NCBI RefSeq assembly: GCF_029168945.1
Contig: NC_083601.1
Location: 38,181,660 to 38,245,659 of the forward strand
DNA: 64,000 nt
Source of the DNA: Cannabis sativa
Lineage: Eukaryota; Streptophyta; Magnoliopsida; Rosales; Cannabaceae
Direction: 5' to 3'
How positions within the stretch are numbered: the stretch's first letter is position 1; each line of letters opens with the position of its first letter. Positions 39,893 through 52,870 of the stretch are shown one piece after another. Under the pieces are notes generated by a model that worked only from the letters and a program-made list of their open reading frames with translations, was not told the DNA's origin and made no database searches. The position numbers were made by a program, and so were the translations under genes.

Positions 39893-40293
39893 GGTGCCGT
39901 TTGATAATACTTTTGCTTTCTAATTTTTAAATCACAAAATGAAAGTAAAATATATGTTTTTAAAAAATAAAGATGCGTTAGGCAACCACTTTCATTTTTT
40001 AATTTTAAAGTGTGTTCTGTAAAATTTATTTTCGTTTTCATTTTTTGATTTTATTTAAGTCGGGTAGGTTCGAAGTCGAATTCGGGTTCGGGTTCGAGTC
40101 AGAGGTTGAGTTTGGCGTTAGGGCCATGAGAAGATTTGGATTCGGATATAGTCAGAGTCCAAAGTTCATTTTCGTTTTTAAAATTTTGATTCTTAATTAA
40201 AATATTAAAAAAAAAAGTTTTATAGAAACATGTTTTTGAAAAATATTTTTACTTTTTTAATTTTAAAAATTATTTTTTTTACCAAACACTACC
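39893..40293. mobile_element. PIF/Harbinger (Tourist)-like MITE, 401 bp
   Basis: The ends are GGTGCCGTTTGATAATAC and the inverse of GGTAGTGTTTGGTAAAA, and both sides are flanked by TTA (39890-39892 and 40294-40296). The interior carries a short G-rich tract with repeated GGGTTCG units (40073-40100), reminiscent of the minisatellite next door. Confidence 0.7.
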
Positions 40294-40296
40294 TTA

Positions 40297-43200
40297 ATGT
40301 TGCCTTGTCAGTTTTAAACTAATCTAGAATGCTAATACACGTGAAATTAAATTAGCTCATGATAGAGGAAATTACATGACAAAATTTGAGGGTATAAAAT
40401 ATATATTTGTGCTAAAGTTGAGGGTATAAATAATATATTAATCATGATAAATAATTTCATGGTCATCGTCACTTTCATATGTTAAATTAATAAATGTTAT
40501 TTAATACGAACACGTTATGAGATTTTTCAAAGAAACACGTCGCCAAAGTCTTCCCCCTTTTCATGCAATATTTTTTAATTTTTTTGTAAAGAAAGAAAAA
40601 TGATCAAATTACATACAGGAACCGTACAATTGCTCACCACTGAAATAAGATAAGAAAAAATATATATTACGAAGCTGTTTGTAAAAAAAAAAAATACAGA
40701 TTTTGGAATTTGTTATGTTGTGCAATTATTTCATATCTCAAGAGAAAAAGAGTATGTTATGTGTACTTAATATGTAAGAGACAAAATAGTTGTGGATCCC
40801 AAATATTAATGTGGATCATTACACATGGTGTGGGAAGAATATCCCCCAAATAGTACAATTTATTTAGAGAAATTATTAGAGTAATAACTATTAAAATCTA
40901 CTAAAAAATAAAAGAAAATTATTAGTTAATGGGGATGATGAAAAAAGCAGGTTCCATGAGGACAAGATGGAAGGTCTGTTGCGAAACATCGAAGAGATTT
41001 CAGAGTTTGGCCCCATTAATTATTGTATATAATATCCATTCGTATAAAACAACCACTAGTTACTCCAAATATTGGACAATTATTTATATTTTCAGTAGTA
41101 CTAATCTTTATATGGTTTATTTATGTTTTTGGCTTAAGATCTTTGTATTATATAATTTGGCACATGTGTACCTCCATGCCCTACATGATGTCGCGCGCCC
41201 CTAAATGTGCCTCATTTTTAGATATATATTCATATTTTATTAAACATAATATTGTAAATATTATTAATAAAATTGTGCTTGAATAATAATCATTCATAGA
41301 TAGTAGTATAGTATGTGGGATAAATCATCATGCCCATGGAGTAATGAATAATGATATAGTATTAGTATATCTTTTGCAAAGAAGAATGCATGAAAATAGA
41401 AGTACTTGCACTGAGTATAATATACCATTGACATTCCTTACTGAAACTTTGATTTGAAGGCCAAATATTGTGGTGAAATTAACGTGTGGTAGGGAAGGGA
41501 TAATCATAATCCATTATAAAGACACTTTGGTGGTTGGAAGCGTTGATGTCTTATATGATACATTCAATATTCATGAATAGTAATTTTATTTTTATTAGCA
41601 TAAACTAAATAATAGTATAATATTATTTTGTCAAAAAGAGAACTGTTGCATTTTGCATTAAAAAGTTATTTCTCTATATATTTTTTTTGTCACATTCATT
41701 TATGAATCTACGGTTTATAACACGCCATGAAATATGAATTACAAATATATTCTTTCAATTATTATTTTCAAATTTTCGAAATAAAAAATATTATTTTTAA
41801 AATAATTTTTGTATTTTTTGTTTTTTATATTAGAAATAGAAAGTTTGCATTAAGACTGTTTTTATTCTTTTTTAAGAAAATATGTAAAGCCACTAGACCA
41901 TAATAATTAATAATTATATCCCACTTATTAATTTTACTTCTTTACGACAACCACTTCACCTTTTTCTGTAATTAGCTCACTGTAGATTGCTATTATTTAT
42001 TTATTTACTTAGGTGGTTTTTACTTTAAAAAAAATAAAAATATAAATTTAAAAATAGGATAAAAAATATGAATAGAAATTAAATAGAATTACACTTAAAA
42101 TGTATATATATATATTTTTCATCTTATATTGAAATAATTTTTCTTTTTATTTTAAATTATGAAATACTTATTCCACCAAAATGATAGAAAAATTATTATA
42201 ATAAAATAACATTTTAATACTTTAAAATACAACAAAATAAAAGAATTAAATAAATATTATTCATTTTCTATTTCATTCTATTTTAATATAAACGTAGGCT
42301 AAGGATACTAAAAATACAAATTTAGTGTTATTTCTCTTTGAAACCGAATTCAATAGAACATTAAAAGCTATTCTATTTATGAGATTGTCTATTGTTCTAG
42401 TAATAATAGTGAGACATTGTAGATGGGTGTTTATTGGACCACATCTAATATTTTTAGGTCTATCCAAATTCGATCCTCAGTTCTATCTGTTGAATGTATT
42501 TTATATTTATTTATTAGTTTAATTTGGGTTTATTCAATATTTTAGACCTAGTATTTTTAGATTATATTGGATCTATCTAATCTAAAAAAAAAAATTAATA
42601 TTAATTTTTTGTATATGCATATATATATTTTATGTATAATAATATAAAATTTAATTACTTATCCAAACTAAATAAAAATACTAATTAGTTCGATTGAATA
42701 TTGGATATATTAGATTTTTGGACACCCCATTTAACATTCGATTCGATCCAATTGGATATTCAAAAATAACATCAAATCTTATCCGATCACAATTGAATAT
42801 TTAATGTTTAACAGTCGGTTGTAATTGATCGGTCAGTTGTCATTGGATTGGATAATTTATGCACATTCTTTATACTAATTTTTTTTTTTAATTTTTAATG
42901 ATTAAATAATGGTTGAATGATTAATATTTTTTTAATATATATTATTTATATTGATATATGATATATAATAAAGAATATGTCTTTTTTAGTGTAAACTAAT
43001 TAGTGTTATGTTGTAGTTGGAATAAAAAAATAATAATAAATTATACTTTTTTTCGTTCACCGCTAAATTTAATGTTTTATTATTAGAGTTAGCCTAAAAA
43101 TAAATAGATATTACTTTTATTTACTGGAAAAAAAAAGGTTAGCTAAAATTAGTATTTTACACAATTGCTGGCTAATTTTGGAAGTAACACATATATAGTG

Positions 43201-45844
43201 TTTTATGGTTGATGAGTGATATTTTTTCAAAATTATTTTTTTAAATTATATAAAATTAATATTTAATCATACAAATAATAATATAACACTAAAAAAAAAA
43301 AGTATGGAAAAGATATAAGACAGGACCAACTCGTTTCCAATAATAATAATTAGAAAGAAAAAAAAAATCTAAAGTTACCTAAAATGTGCTCTTTATTTTA
43401 TTTTTTTTAACTATATGTGTCGGCAAAACGAGAGAGAGTCAAATGGAGTGCGGGAATGAGATGAGGTTAAATTTGGCTAATCCCGAAATATGATATGACA
43501 GCTCATCGCTATGTGTAGTGATGATTAGTCAGATACATGTGATTAAGACTTGCATGGTTACATGCGATTCTGCCTCTTGCAGACACGATGTCGCACGCAT
43601 CGTACGCGAATCAGTTTAATTTCAATTTTTCCTTTAGATTTTTGTTTAATATGGGACCCTCAAACCCAAATATTGCCTATTATTATTTTCATAGAAAATT
43701 GGATAAGAATTATTTGCGCCTAGCTAGTCAACGACAATCATAGTCTGGCGTTATGTCTTCTTGTGGTTCTGGGTTTCACATCAAAACTCTGCCCCAATTG
43801 TCCATAAATAATGGAATAATAGCAATTAATAATAATGCCAAATGCTCAAAATTCATATTATCATTAGCGAAAATATATACAGTATTTTTGTATAAATACT
43901 TTTACTTAATTAAAGGACGGCCCCTCTTAAATTGTTTAGTCTTTTTTTGCTTATTGACGTTACTCAATTTTCTGCCTCCGTCTGTTCTTTCAGACCCTGA
44001 GATTAATTTGAATATTCTAATACGTAGAATTGGAATTAAGATTAAAATTAATACATACATATATGTTATATCCTGCATATTTTTCTGAAAATAAATAAAA
44101 ATAATTGTCCATTGTGACATACAAATATTAGTTTTTCCTTTTGTTTTTGAAAAATAATGTATGTGTGTGAGAATACTATGGTACTATACTACTACGTACT
44201 ATTCTACTGGATCCCCATCCATAATGTTGATTATTTAACAATCAAGTAATTATTCCAAAAAATAAAAACAATTAAGTAAGAAATGAGGAGTGGGCATGAT
44301 TTGGTGATGTTTTTTTGTATCATACAATTGAAGATAAAAGAGGGTAAGTGAAAAGTGATTAATTTACAAATTTTAAAATGAAGGGAGAGATTGATGCATG
44401 GTCAATGCTTTCGATACGGATCAATTAATATATAACAAGTTTTATAAGATATTAATTTAGTTTAGTTATAGTCCGTGTGTCTGTTTTACATTTTCCACTC
44501 ATTGTTGATATGTAACAAAGGATTTATTATCCAATGGGAAAAGTATAATTAAGGACTCCAATGAGAAAGAGGAAGACTAAACATTTATTGAGAAAGGACT
44601 ATAAATGGGTTGGTGTAGATATGGAATATCCAGTCCTGTTGAAAGTACAATTTCATATATTCCACACTAAAAGAAGTAACTTTCAAGAAAAAAGAAAAAG
44701 AAAAAGTTCTTGGTGATTGTGTTAAGGGAAGCTGGACAGGAGTAGCCATAAACAGGGATTTTGATCAAGAGATGACCCGTTGTCTACTCTAGTCCACGTG
44801 TCGAAGAACAGGACCCGCCACACTATACCAAACATGTGACACGTGATCCACTTTTGTATCATTCACCCCAAAAGTTTTCTTGCATTGCACGGTTCCTAAT
44901 CCTATCGTAATTTTAATCAATTTCTCCAGAAGATGAGATGAGAGTAAGACGTGACTTTCATCATATGCCACCCTTCACTATTTTTTTTTTATATATAATT
45001 ATAATATCTCCTATCTTTCATTTTGGCTCTTTAATTGATAATAGATTTGGCCTCAAAGTTCTAAATGAGCTTTTTTTTTTTATTTGTCTTTATCTTTATT
45101 TAATACATGAAAAGGATAACAACACATATGCCATGCACATTCAAACTTAGTGGTTAGTAATGCTGAGCTGTATTTAGTTTTTTATGACTGGTGATGAGAT
45201 ATTGAATCGGATAATGTTGTGTTGAATCGGATATGAAACATACACACATTTCCTTAATTGTGAACAATAGACAGACAAGTTACAAGTAAAAACTATCAAA
45301 CATTTTTTTATCACATTCATTTGTATAATAATGTGTTAAATATTGAGCGACGGGTTCTTTTAAAAGCTCTGTTTTTAAAGGAAAGGAGATATTATCGAAG
45401 AGAGTGAAAGAAGAATTAATTATAATAGCTTTGAGGGTTTGGTTTCTGCTTCTTAGTAGGATCTCGTAGGTATTGAAGATTTGGACCTCAGGATCAGCTT
45501 TGGGAGGCCCGACATTTCCAGCCCACTGTGACTGTAGCCTATTGGCATGGCACGGGAACCTATATATATTATACTATATATCTATCACTTTTTATTTTTA
45601 TTATTTCAGAAGAAATTATGATTTTCATCTTCAAATATTCAAGAAAGAATAAAAATAATTAGAGATATATAGAGTCTAATTTTTGAGATGGACAATGTTG
45701 GACCTTTTATACAAAGAAAGTGAATTTAAAGGAAAATAAATAAGAGAACTGCATATTGTGGGATAAAGAAAGATCCAGTCACACATGGAATAGAAGTCAA
45801 TGGGTACATATAAACAAGGGTACATATATTGCAACTTTGCCACT
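40297..45844. other. AT-rich intergenic DNA, no supported gene
   Basis: About 5.5 kb. I see low-complexity AT stretches, scattered transposon-like fragments without clear ends (for example around 42000-42300 and 42500-42850), and CACGTG/ACGTG boxes near 44790-44850. Short reading frames at 40929-41204, 42325-42522 and 43753-44088 have no recognisable protein character. Confidence 0.5.
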
Positions 45845-45849
45845 TGGGG

Positions 45850-46904
45850 GTGGAATTTTGTTTTACAAAATTATGTATTTTCTAAAATATCATAAAATAG
45901 TATTTTGAGATTTAAAAAAAAAAAATTAATAATAAATTAATCTAGAGTTGCTACGACAAGACTAGTTACATTTTTTACAACCGTTCATGTTAAAATTGTC
46001 TTTAAGTTGGTTATATTAAAAAAATTATCAAAAATTGATCTAAAAATACTATTTTGTACAATTTTAAAAAAGTACATAGTCTAATTTATTATTTATCAAA
46101 ATATAAGGTGTTGACCGAGATTTTCGGCAACCAATAAAATAATAGAAGATTAAAGAGCTGTAAGAAATTAAGAGTGATTTTTACGTGGTTGGGGCGTTAA
46201 TGAGTCTTAGTCTACGAGTCTGTGTATTTATGAGTGTATTAAATACAGAGAATGTTCTTGGTGAGTATTTTCTCTTCTTGCACTTATGCAACCCAAAATT
46301 CTCGACCCCATTAATGAGCTTTGAGGGGATATTTATAGTGTTTTTGGTGGGGTGATTCCCAGAATTATAGTACATGTATTTCTGTAACTATCAATAAAGT
46401 TGGGTATTCCCAATGAATTTATCATGGGTAATGCATGGTCAACTCCTTAGGTGATGTAGGGCTTTTATGTGGAATGTCCTTATTGTCTTTTGACTGAGGT
46501 GACTCTTCGCAGTGTAACTGTCAATAGACTTAAGTAATCATAGCCTCGTAGGTGCAGATCGTGGGTTGTGTCGTCAGACTTTATTGCGTGTAGCAGTCCC
46601 AACACGTTTCCTCCCATGCGGCATTAAATGCGAGATGACTGCTCAGGGGAAGCCTGACACCTTGCGGAGATGCTTTGATGTTACTTAGGCCTCCGGGAGC
46701 ATAGGGGACTTCGTATGCCTTCTCCGGGAGGCAGGTCCCGGATGCTGCCTTTCTTCATAAAAACTTAGCAATTAATTCAAATGATAAGATCTTTTGGTCC
46801 ACGTGTCCCTGTCCGGTTGGTCCACGTATATTGGGCAAAATCAGGGACAACATAAGGTTTGAGTCAATAATTTTGTAAAACAAAGTTTAAAATAATATTA
46901 ACTC
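45850..46904. mobile_element. MULE-type MITE, family A copy 3, damaged and split by an insertion
   Basis: The right arm from about 46000 (cttaagttggtt-like spacer, then 'catagtctaatttattattt') parallels the right arm of copy 1 at 35885-36042 and resumes after 46859, ending at an eroded terminus (inverse of GAGTTAATATTATTTT) at about 46904. The left arm is shortened and its edge is uncertain. The arm is interrupted by a 742-bp insert at 46110-46851. Confidence 0.6.
46110..46851. mobile_element. Unclassified TIR element, 742 bp, nested in a MITE
   Basis: The ends are GTTGACCGAGATTTTCGGC and the inverse of GTTGTCCCTGATTTTGCCC (imperfect TIRs sharing GTTG-CC--GATTTT). ATAAGGT is repeated on both sides (46103-46109 and 46852-46858), and deleting the insert plus one copy restores the host MITE arm. 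The 7-bp (perhaps 8-bp) duplication would fit a hAT-like element, but the ends are not classical. GC content is higher than the surroundings, with repeats such as 'ctccggga' near 46690-46740. No coding frame. Confidence 0.65.
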
Positions 46905-47983
46905 TTACAGCTTTTAAAAAATATATTCAATAAAAAAATTATTTAATTAATTTTTATTTATTTCAATTAAATAAACGTGTTTAATAAACTAATTTTGAAT
47001 ACTTAATCATATCAATTTTTTAGGACAAGTTAAACAAATTTTCCAACGAAAAAATATATTTTTTCTAATTTAATTTTTCTAGTTCTTCGTTATATAGTAT
47101 GACTGAACTAATGGGGAAAATACATCTCTTTCCAAAAAAAGAAAAATCAATCCATTAGTATATTTGGAGTGTTAATATTTTAGTTAGTGAGAGTCTCAAA
47201 TAGTGTCAACTGAGCTATTTTATTTTGAGAATGACTTAGTTTCGTTAGTCCAAATGGTAATAAAGTTGTTACATTTATTTTCAACTACAATTGTTAGTTC
47301 AAATGAATTAGTTTTGTTAGACTATGAGATTGGATTTTACTTTTCTTCACAATACATTCTTGTGTTTTGCAATATTTTCCAGTTTTTCCAAAATATCTTC
47401 TTTTCTTTCTTTAAAATATTCTGTTCTTCATTTAAGAGTGATTTATGCGTAAAACACATACATGTGCCTATACAATTGTGTATACAAAATACAGCTATAT
47501 TTTTATATTTTTTTTATATTTTATATATAGCAATAGCAGCATATTCGGATTCCCAATCCTTGTTGACCATGGCTCCTCCACCCCGACTATATTAAGCTCT
47601 ATTGTATTTTCGTACTTGAATGATGAATTGAAGCGATAAGGTTTGAGCTTATTACCAAATATTGGATAGTTATTAGTTGCATTGGAATCTAATTACATAT
47701 AACACAAATCTGTCAAATCATTATTAATCCGCAACCAACAGCCTAGTCATCTAATCTTCTTCTTGGCCCCCCATCAACTAAAACTAGATAGAAACGACTA
47801 ACAACTACCCATATTAAACAAATTTCAATCCCCAAATCAATCAAGTGGACACATTGATCATTCTTTCTTGCTTTTATTTTACATAGCTTTTGTCACTTTT
47901 ATTCACAAGTTTATAAATTTGTTAGGTACAATAACGAAAAACATGCTTTGATTTCACAATGCAAATGCAATTCAAATAATTGG
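46905..47983. other. Intergenic DNA including the ETHE1 3' UTR
   Basis: About 1.1 kb with no supported gene. The right end is the 3' flank of the ETHE1 gene, which reads on the minus strand. The frame at 47203-47595 is AT-rich and unsupported. Confidence 0.5.
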
Positions 47984-50635
47984 CTAATTGATGTCGGTGT
48001 CTTGCAAACCACAAACCATGTTTGCGGGGACAGCTACGTCGATCATCTTTGGATATGCCAAATTAAGATCTGATGCAAATTAAGATTGAGCTTGTTATCA
48101 GCTAGCAGTTTAATAATCCAAGTTACTTATTTCCTGTCAATTGTAAGCTTGTTATATAGATTTAACATGTACTTACTTTTCATAATGCCCTTGAACGTTT
48201 CCTGCAAAAGAATATAAGTTTGCAGTTGAGATTTTTTTTTTTGACATGGAAAGATGTGTTCTCTTGTAAACATGGAGCTTTTGTAAGAAGAGTGAAATTA
48301 AAGTTACCTCATTCTTTGTTAAGCGAGGATTGTATAGACTTTCCTCTCCCACAGTGCTAACCTGAAATTAGTAGCTTAGTAATTAGTAGTAATATAATCT
48401 ATAAGAATGTTAACAAAAGGTTAAGCATTTACTTACAGTAAATCCTTTGTAGTCATGAGCTGGATAAACTAATGTTTCCTTGGGCAATGTAAAAATCTGA
48501 CACCAATAATAACTAAGTGTTAGGACTCTAGAGGCATAAGTTCAAACTTATTAGTATTTTGTAGTTTTATCTTCTTGCCTGTGAATGCACTGATTTGTAG
48601 AGCTGTTGTGAGCTTCCACCCTGCAATTGGTTTTTTTTTTTTTTTTGCATTAAACACATTTTCCTCAAAAATCAATCCCATTGTAACAAATGGTCTCATT
48701 ATTTCAAAAAATGTGTGCAAATCACACTATACAAACAAGTCCACAAAACCCCAACAAACATGTGAAAGAGAATCCTTTAGAAGAAGGACAAGGGTTGAGA
48801 TAATAAAATCACATAAAAATCGGAAAAACCAAAGAAATGGAGTCCAAATTTTCATTCACCATACCTGAAAGTCTGTTCTCCCACATCCACGTATCAATAA
48901 GGTATCTCCAGTGAAAGCCATCCTAGGCTGAGGCTGATCAGCTCCATCTCCTGTAACATAGGTGACACAGCCCATTGTATGACCAGGAGTTGCACGAACC
49001 TGCACCCAAATAAGTTATTTTCTTAGGAAAATCAAGACATGTGAATGTCCTTTTAAGAATCTATAACCTCATTTTAGAAACCTACAAACTACAAAGTACA
49101 TAGCAGTTCTAATTTTCGGAAAATCTTCAGTGGAAAAAAATGTTTTAGTGGAAATTAATAGATCTATTATATCACTATTAAAATCATTTATCCTATATTA
49201 ATGTTTACATCAAAAACAATTTCATCTGAGGTGGAAAGAGCTATGACAAAAAAGGTGCAGATGCTTCCTATTGTAGAGTAAAATATAACTTGACATTTAA
49301 GCCTTTAGTTAAGAGGCTTAAAGCTCACAATTTTAGAATGAAATACTAGTTGGGTGAGGACAATTGCATTTGCATCCCTACCTACCTCAAGGAAAAGATT
49401 TCCGAAAAGTATTTTATCACCGGATTCAATCAGAAGATCGGCTTTTGAACCACTTGCTTTTGAAATAACAGATTTTACACTTGGAACTTTACTCTGCAGG
49501 AACCAATTGCAATTCATAAACAATCAGAAAAAAGAACTGAGAGATTATGGTGGAACTTCAGACCAAATAAGGCCAGTCCCAGTGAAATGAAAGTAGGTTG
49601 ACAAACCTTAATAAGGCCAGTCCCAGTGACATGATCAGCATGTACATGAGTGTTCATTGCATATAAAAGGTTTAGCCTCAAATCTTGAATAAGAGACAGA
49701 TCTCTATCAACTGTTTTATCCACTGGGTCTATTAACTGAGCAAAGAAAACAATTTTATGAGCATGCATATATACACATAGTTACAAATTTCAAAAACATG
49801 AAACATAAACTTGTCCACTGAAAAGAATGACAAAAAAAAAATCTGAGGAACCTTTTCCTAACATTATGAGGTGAATTCGAAGTACCTTCTGGTACCAACA
49901 CCAAACATTAGATGAATTTTTTATATTTTCTAGTGTAATAATGCAAAAGAAAAAATCACTTTGAAATAGTACAAATTCCCAACTTTTAAGAAGATCTGGT
50001 ATTGTTGCATCTCGGAATGAATTCAGAAAAACTAAATGAGACCCAAAACTCTGTTCTACAGAGAAAACCATTTCTTTTCCAACAAGAATATCCATACCAA
50101 ACTACGTACCTTCCAACCATTCAGAGTTATAGCTACTGTAATTATATTAACTAGAATCAGTGTTCACAACTAAAAATTTCCAATGTAATATAGCCATATT
50201 GCATCAAATCAAATTCAAACTGAAACTGAAGCAATCCCAAAACCAAGTCCAATTTATTGAAGAAAAACAAAAGTCAAATCTCGTGCTTATATATGAAAAT
50301 GAAGCCAACAACAAGAAAGGTAAGAACACGAGAAGGAAAAATTCACGTAAATTAAGAGAGGGAAGAGAATTAAGGACCAGAGCGGGTCTATCGGGGTGAG
50401 AAACATCGGCGAGAAGGTAAGTGTAGGTGGATGAATCCTTCTCGAAGAGCTGCCTGAAAAGGAGCTTTTGAGACGAAAACGACGTCGCTTCGGGAGACCC
50501 CATTATTTGCGACGAAGAACACCTCCACCACTGCCTTCTTTTTGGTGATATTGTTGAAGGTAGTACGTGAATTTTAGTCAAATACAGCGACAAGAGACCT
50601 GGTTTTGAGATTGGCAATCCAAATTTTCTCAGCAT
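47984..50635 (-). CDS. ETHE1: Mitochondrial persulfide dioxygenase ETHE1 (GLY3), 9 exons, 298 aa
   Basis: Metallo-beta-lactamase-fold enzyme oxidising glutathione persulfide to sulfite in cysteine/sulfide catabolism. Exons in transcription order: 50378-50635, 49607-49735, 49386-49493, 48865-48999, 48579-48620, 48437-48496, 48308-48361, 48177-48201, 47984-48069. Every intron is GT-AG except the fifth, whose donor is GC (AG|GCAAGA at 48579/48578). Iron ligands and motif residues: THVHADH with H116, H118, D120, H121; H172 in PGHTMGC; D197 in TGDTL; H238 in YPAHDYKG. Residues 1-44 are basic and Ser-rich like a mitochondrial presequence. A second in-frame ATG at residue 45 (MGSPEATSF, 50503) could give a cytosolic form. 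Length agrees with Arabidopsis ETHE1 (294 aa). It lies next to NTMC2T6, as At1g53580 does to At1g53590. No lesion seen. Confidence 0.95.
48497..48578 (-). other. GC-AG intron of the ETHE1 gene
   Basis: Exon 5 ends GTGCATTCACAG and the intron begins GCAAGAAG, ending ...GTGTCAG before ATTTTTACATTG. Only this junction keeps the frame [13 protein letters not shown], which matches the known family protein. The AG|GCAAG context is the usual one for minor GC donors. Confidence 0.9.
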
Positions 50636-51059
50636 TGTTTTTATAATTATTCCTAAACAAAAAAAAATATATATTGTTAATAATAACGTAATAGTTTCAT
50701 CTTCCGTTGATCATCGACAGCTTCGCCACTTTAGTATACTATACATATATTGGTTGCATATTATATTATGACGTGGTGGCCACTTTCTATAAGAAATAAA
50801 AATAAGTTTCGATTAGTTCTATACTTCTATTATTTTGATTGAAGAGAAAAAATGTATAGTGACTCACTGGATAAGATGCGATTTGTCACAATACTATTTT
50901 AATTTATTAAAAAAAAACTAAATATTTTGATATATTTTATTTGGTAAAATTATATTAGTGATTGTTTTCCTAAATTTTAACAAAGGTGACTTGATAATAT
51001 GATGACACGAGAATATTTAAGATTGAGTTAACGAGGAATATGTAAAATTATTATCTCTC
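50636..51059. other. ETHE1 upstream region
   Basis: About 420 bp of AT-rich DNA upstream of ETHE1 on the minus strand, holding its promoter. No TATA box stands out. Confidence 0.4.
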
Positions 51060-52870
51060 AAAACACATTTAGTGGAAAGGATAAGTTGGAGTAGTCACCC
51101 GGCCCTCTTAAGTACTTCTATGTACGGGGGAATAGAATGATCACCCCTTGGCGTGAGTGAGGTGACTACTCCTCCAAAGAGATGGATAAGTATCCCCCAA
51201 AGGGGGTTAGATAGTCATCATTCCTTTAGGGTAGATCATCCACTCAAGGGTGTTAACATATAGTCTAGGAAGTAAACCCTTCACCCCCTGTACCCTCATA
51301 GTAGTTCATATACACACTAAGGGTGATAGCTTAGTTTAGGGGTTTAACCCTTACCCCAAATACACACCCTACCTACATACATGTGTGGATAGTGTAAAAC
51401 TTGCTACATACGTATCAACAAGAATACAAGATTACATACTTCTAAGCATTAAACACCATATGAGGAGCGGGGAGGTGTTGTCTCGGGGGTACCACTTCGA
51501 GGTGAGTACTACCCCCCATAGGGGATTGATTGGTCAGGCTGTACTCTAGGGGTTAAATCCACACAAACTGACACATCCAATACTCTCTCAGCATCATCCA
51601 TTAATCTTGCATGAAGTTCAAAAGTGGTTACAAACACATGAAATATAGCGGGATACTACCGCAAGAATCAGATCTCAACCACCCCCAAAAATCAAAGAAA
51701 TAGATGAGATATTTTAGCATCAAGGTCGTGTCTCCTGAAGTGAGACGCACCAATCCTTTTCCTCTATACAGGGTCACACATGACTTAGGAAGGCGATCCG
51801 AAAATTATCACTCAAAGAGCAAAAATTCTATCAATTTTATTCTTTGCAGTCAAGAGCTTGTTCTTAACCTGCAACAAAGATTAATAAAATACAAAGGAAG
51901 TAGACTATTACCAATACTTGGGACTGAATCTCTTTAAATTTTAGTGTTCTTTATCAACATTTATTAAAATTTTAGATTAATTTCTCACTCCACATCGGTT
52001 GACTAAAAATCCAATAACATTTTAGTACTTTTATTGAGAGTTTCAATAAAAATCTCGAAGCATTTCACAAAAAAAATGGTGTTTACCAAGAGATCATCTC
52101 AAGAATGACCTGATGAGGAAGGTGATCATGTCCACCAAGTCCCGTCAATGAGCAACCTTGCTGGAAACAATAGTGAGTGACCACCACGTTCTATTAATGG
52201 TGGCAAACCACTACTCAGGCCACCACTGGCCAAGGAACAACTGGGCAAGCTACTGCCCAAACCACGGTTGGTCACGAGATAATCGACCAAACTACCGTTG
52301 TTGGGCAAACAATTACTGGGCGTATGACTAACATCCCCGCCATGGGGGAGGGGCTACTAGCGGCGCCGTCAGAAGGGACAATACCAAAAATTTCATCTCA
52401 AGCCAAATCCATATCACTCGGGGTATTGGCATCTTTAGGCCAAGGCGGGAACCCCATGTGGACATTGAAAGAACTGACCCACAAATGGATCAATTAGTTG
52501 ATGCAATAGGACAGGTGCAAGGTCGTGTCCAAATCGTGTATACCAAGAGCAAACCCGAGTCAAGCAGCTTTGGCTGAAAGCTTTGTCAACCAAAAGAGGA
52601 AACTCTTGTCCAGGAGCATGCTCGTGAGATGAGAACGCGCCAAAATGACTTGGATGTCGCACTCAAAAGATTGCTGACCTAATACATATGTCCAACAAAA
52701 TACTTAAGGTTTAAGTACTGACGCTAACAACTAACAAATATCTCAGAATTAGTGGACCAACAAAAAGAAGTATTTACCTCTAGGAATCAACAACAAAGGG
52801 TCGTGGATGGACCCAAAGGTACTTGAAGATGCTCTTAGCTAAAAACTTAAAATTATCGCCAAAGTGCCAA
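51060..52870. mobile_element. Degenerate LTR-retroelement-like DNA
   Basis: 51060-51560 is unusually rich in 'cacccc', 'gggggt' and 'aaccctt' words unlike the surrounding unique DNA, and 52070-52830 has broken gag-like coding character on the plus strand (for example 'aaccccatgtggacattgaaagaac' translated NPMWTLKEL, and QAALAESFVNQKRKL) with many stops. I found neither paired LTRs nor a clear primer-binding site, so class and borders are uncertain. Confidence 0.35.

Noticed and set aside
40929..41204. 91-codon open frame starting MGMMKKAGSMRTRW
   Set aside because: Only the first 30 codons look protein-like and nothing in the family repertoire I know matches; not enough to call a gene.
43753..44088. 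111-codon open frame with hydrophobic C-terminus
   Set aside because: AT-driven composition, no recognisable domain, no promoter or splice context; likely chance.
49354..49590. Plus-strand open frame opposite ETHE1
   Set aside because: It is antisense to ETHE1 exon 3, whose minus-strand reading matches the family.
52355..52375. GGCGCCGTCAGAAGGG as an LTR retrotransposon primer-binding site
   Set aside because: Only the first eight bases fit the known tRNA-Asp type site, and it lies within, not before, the gag-like tract; no LTR end precedes it.
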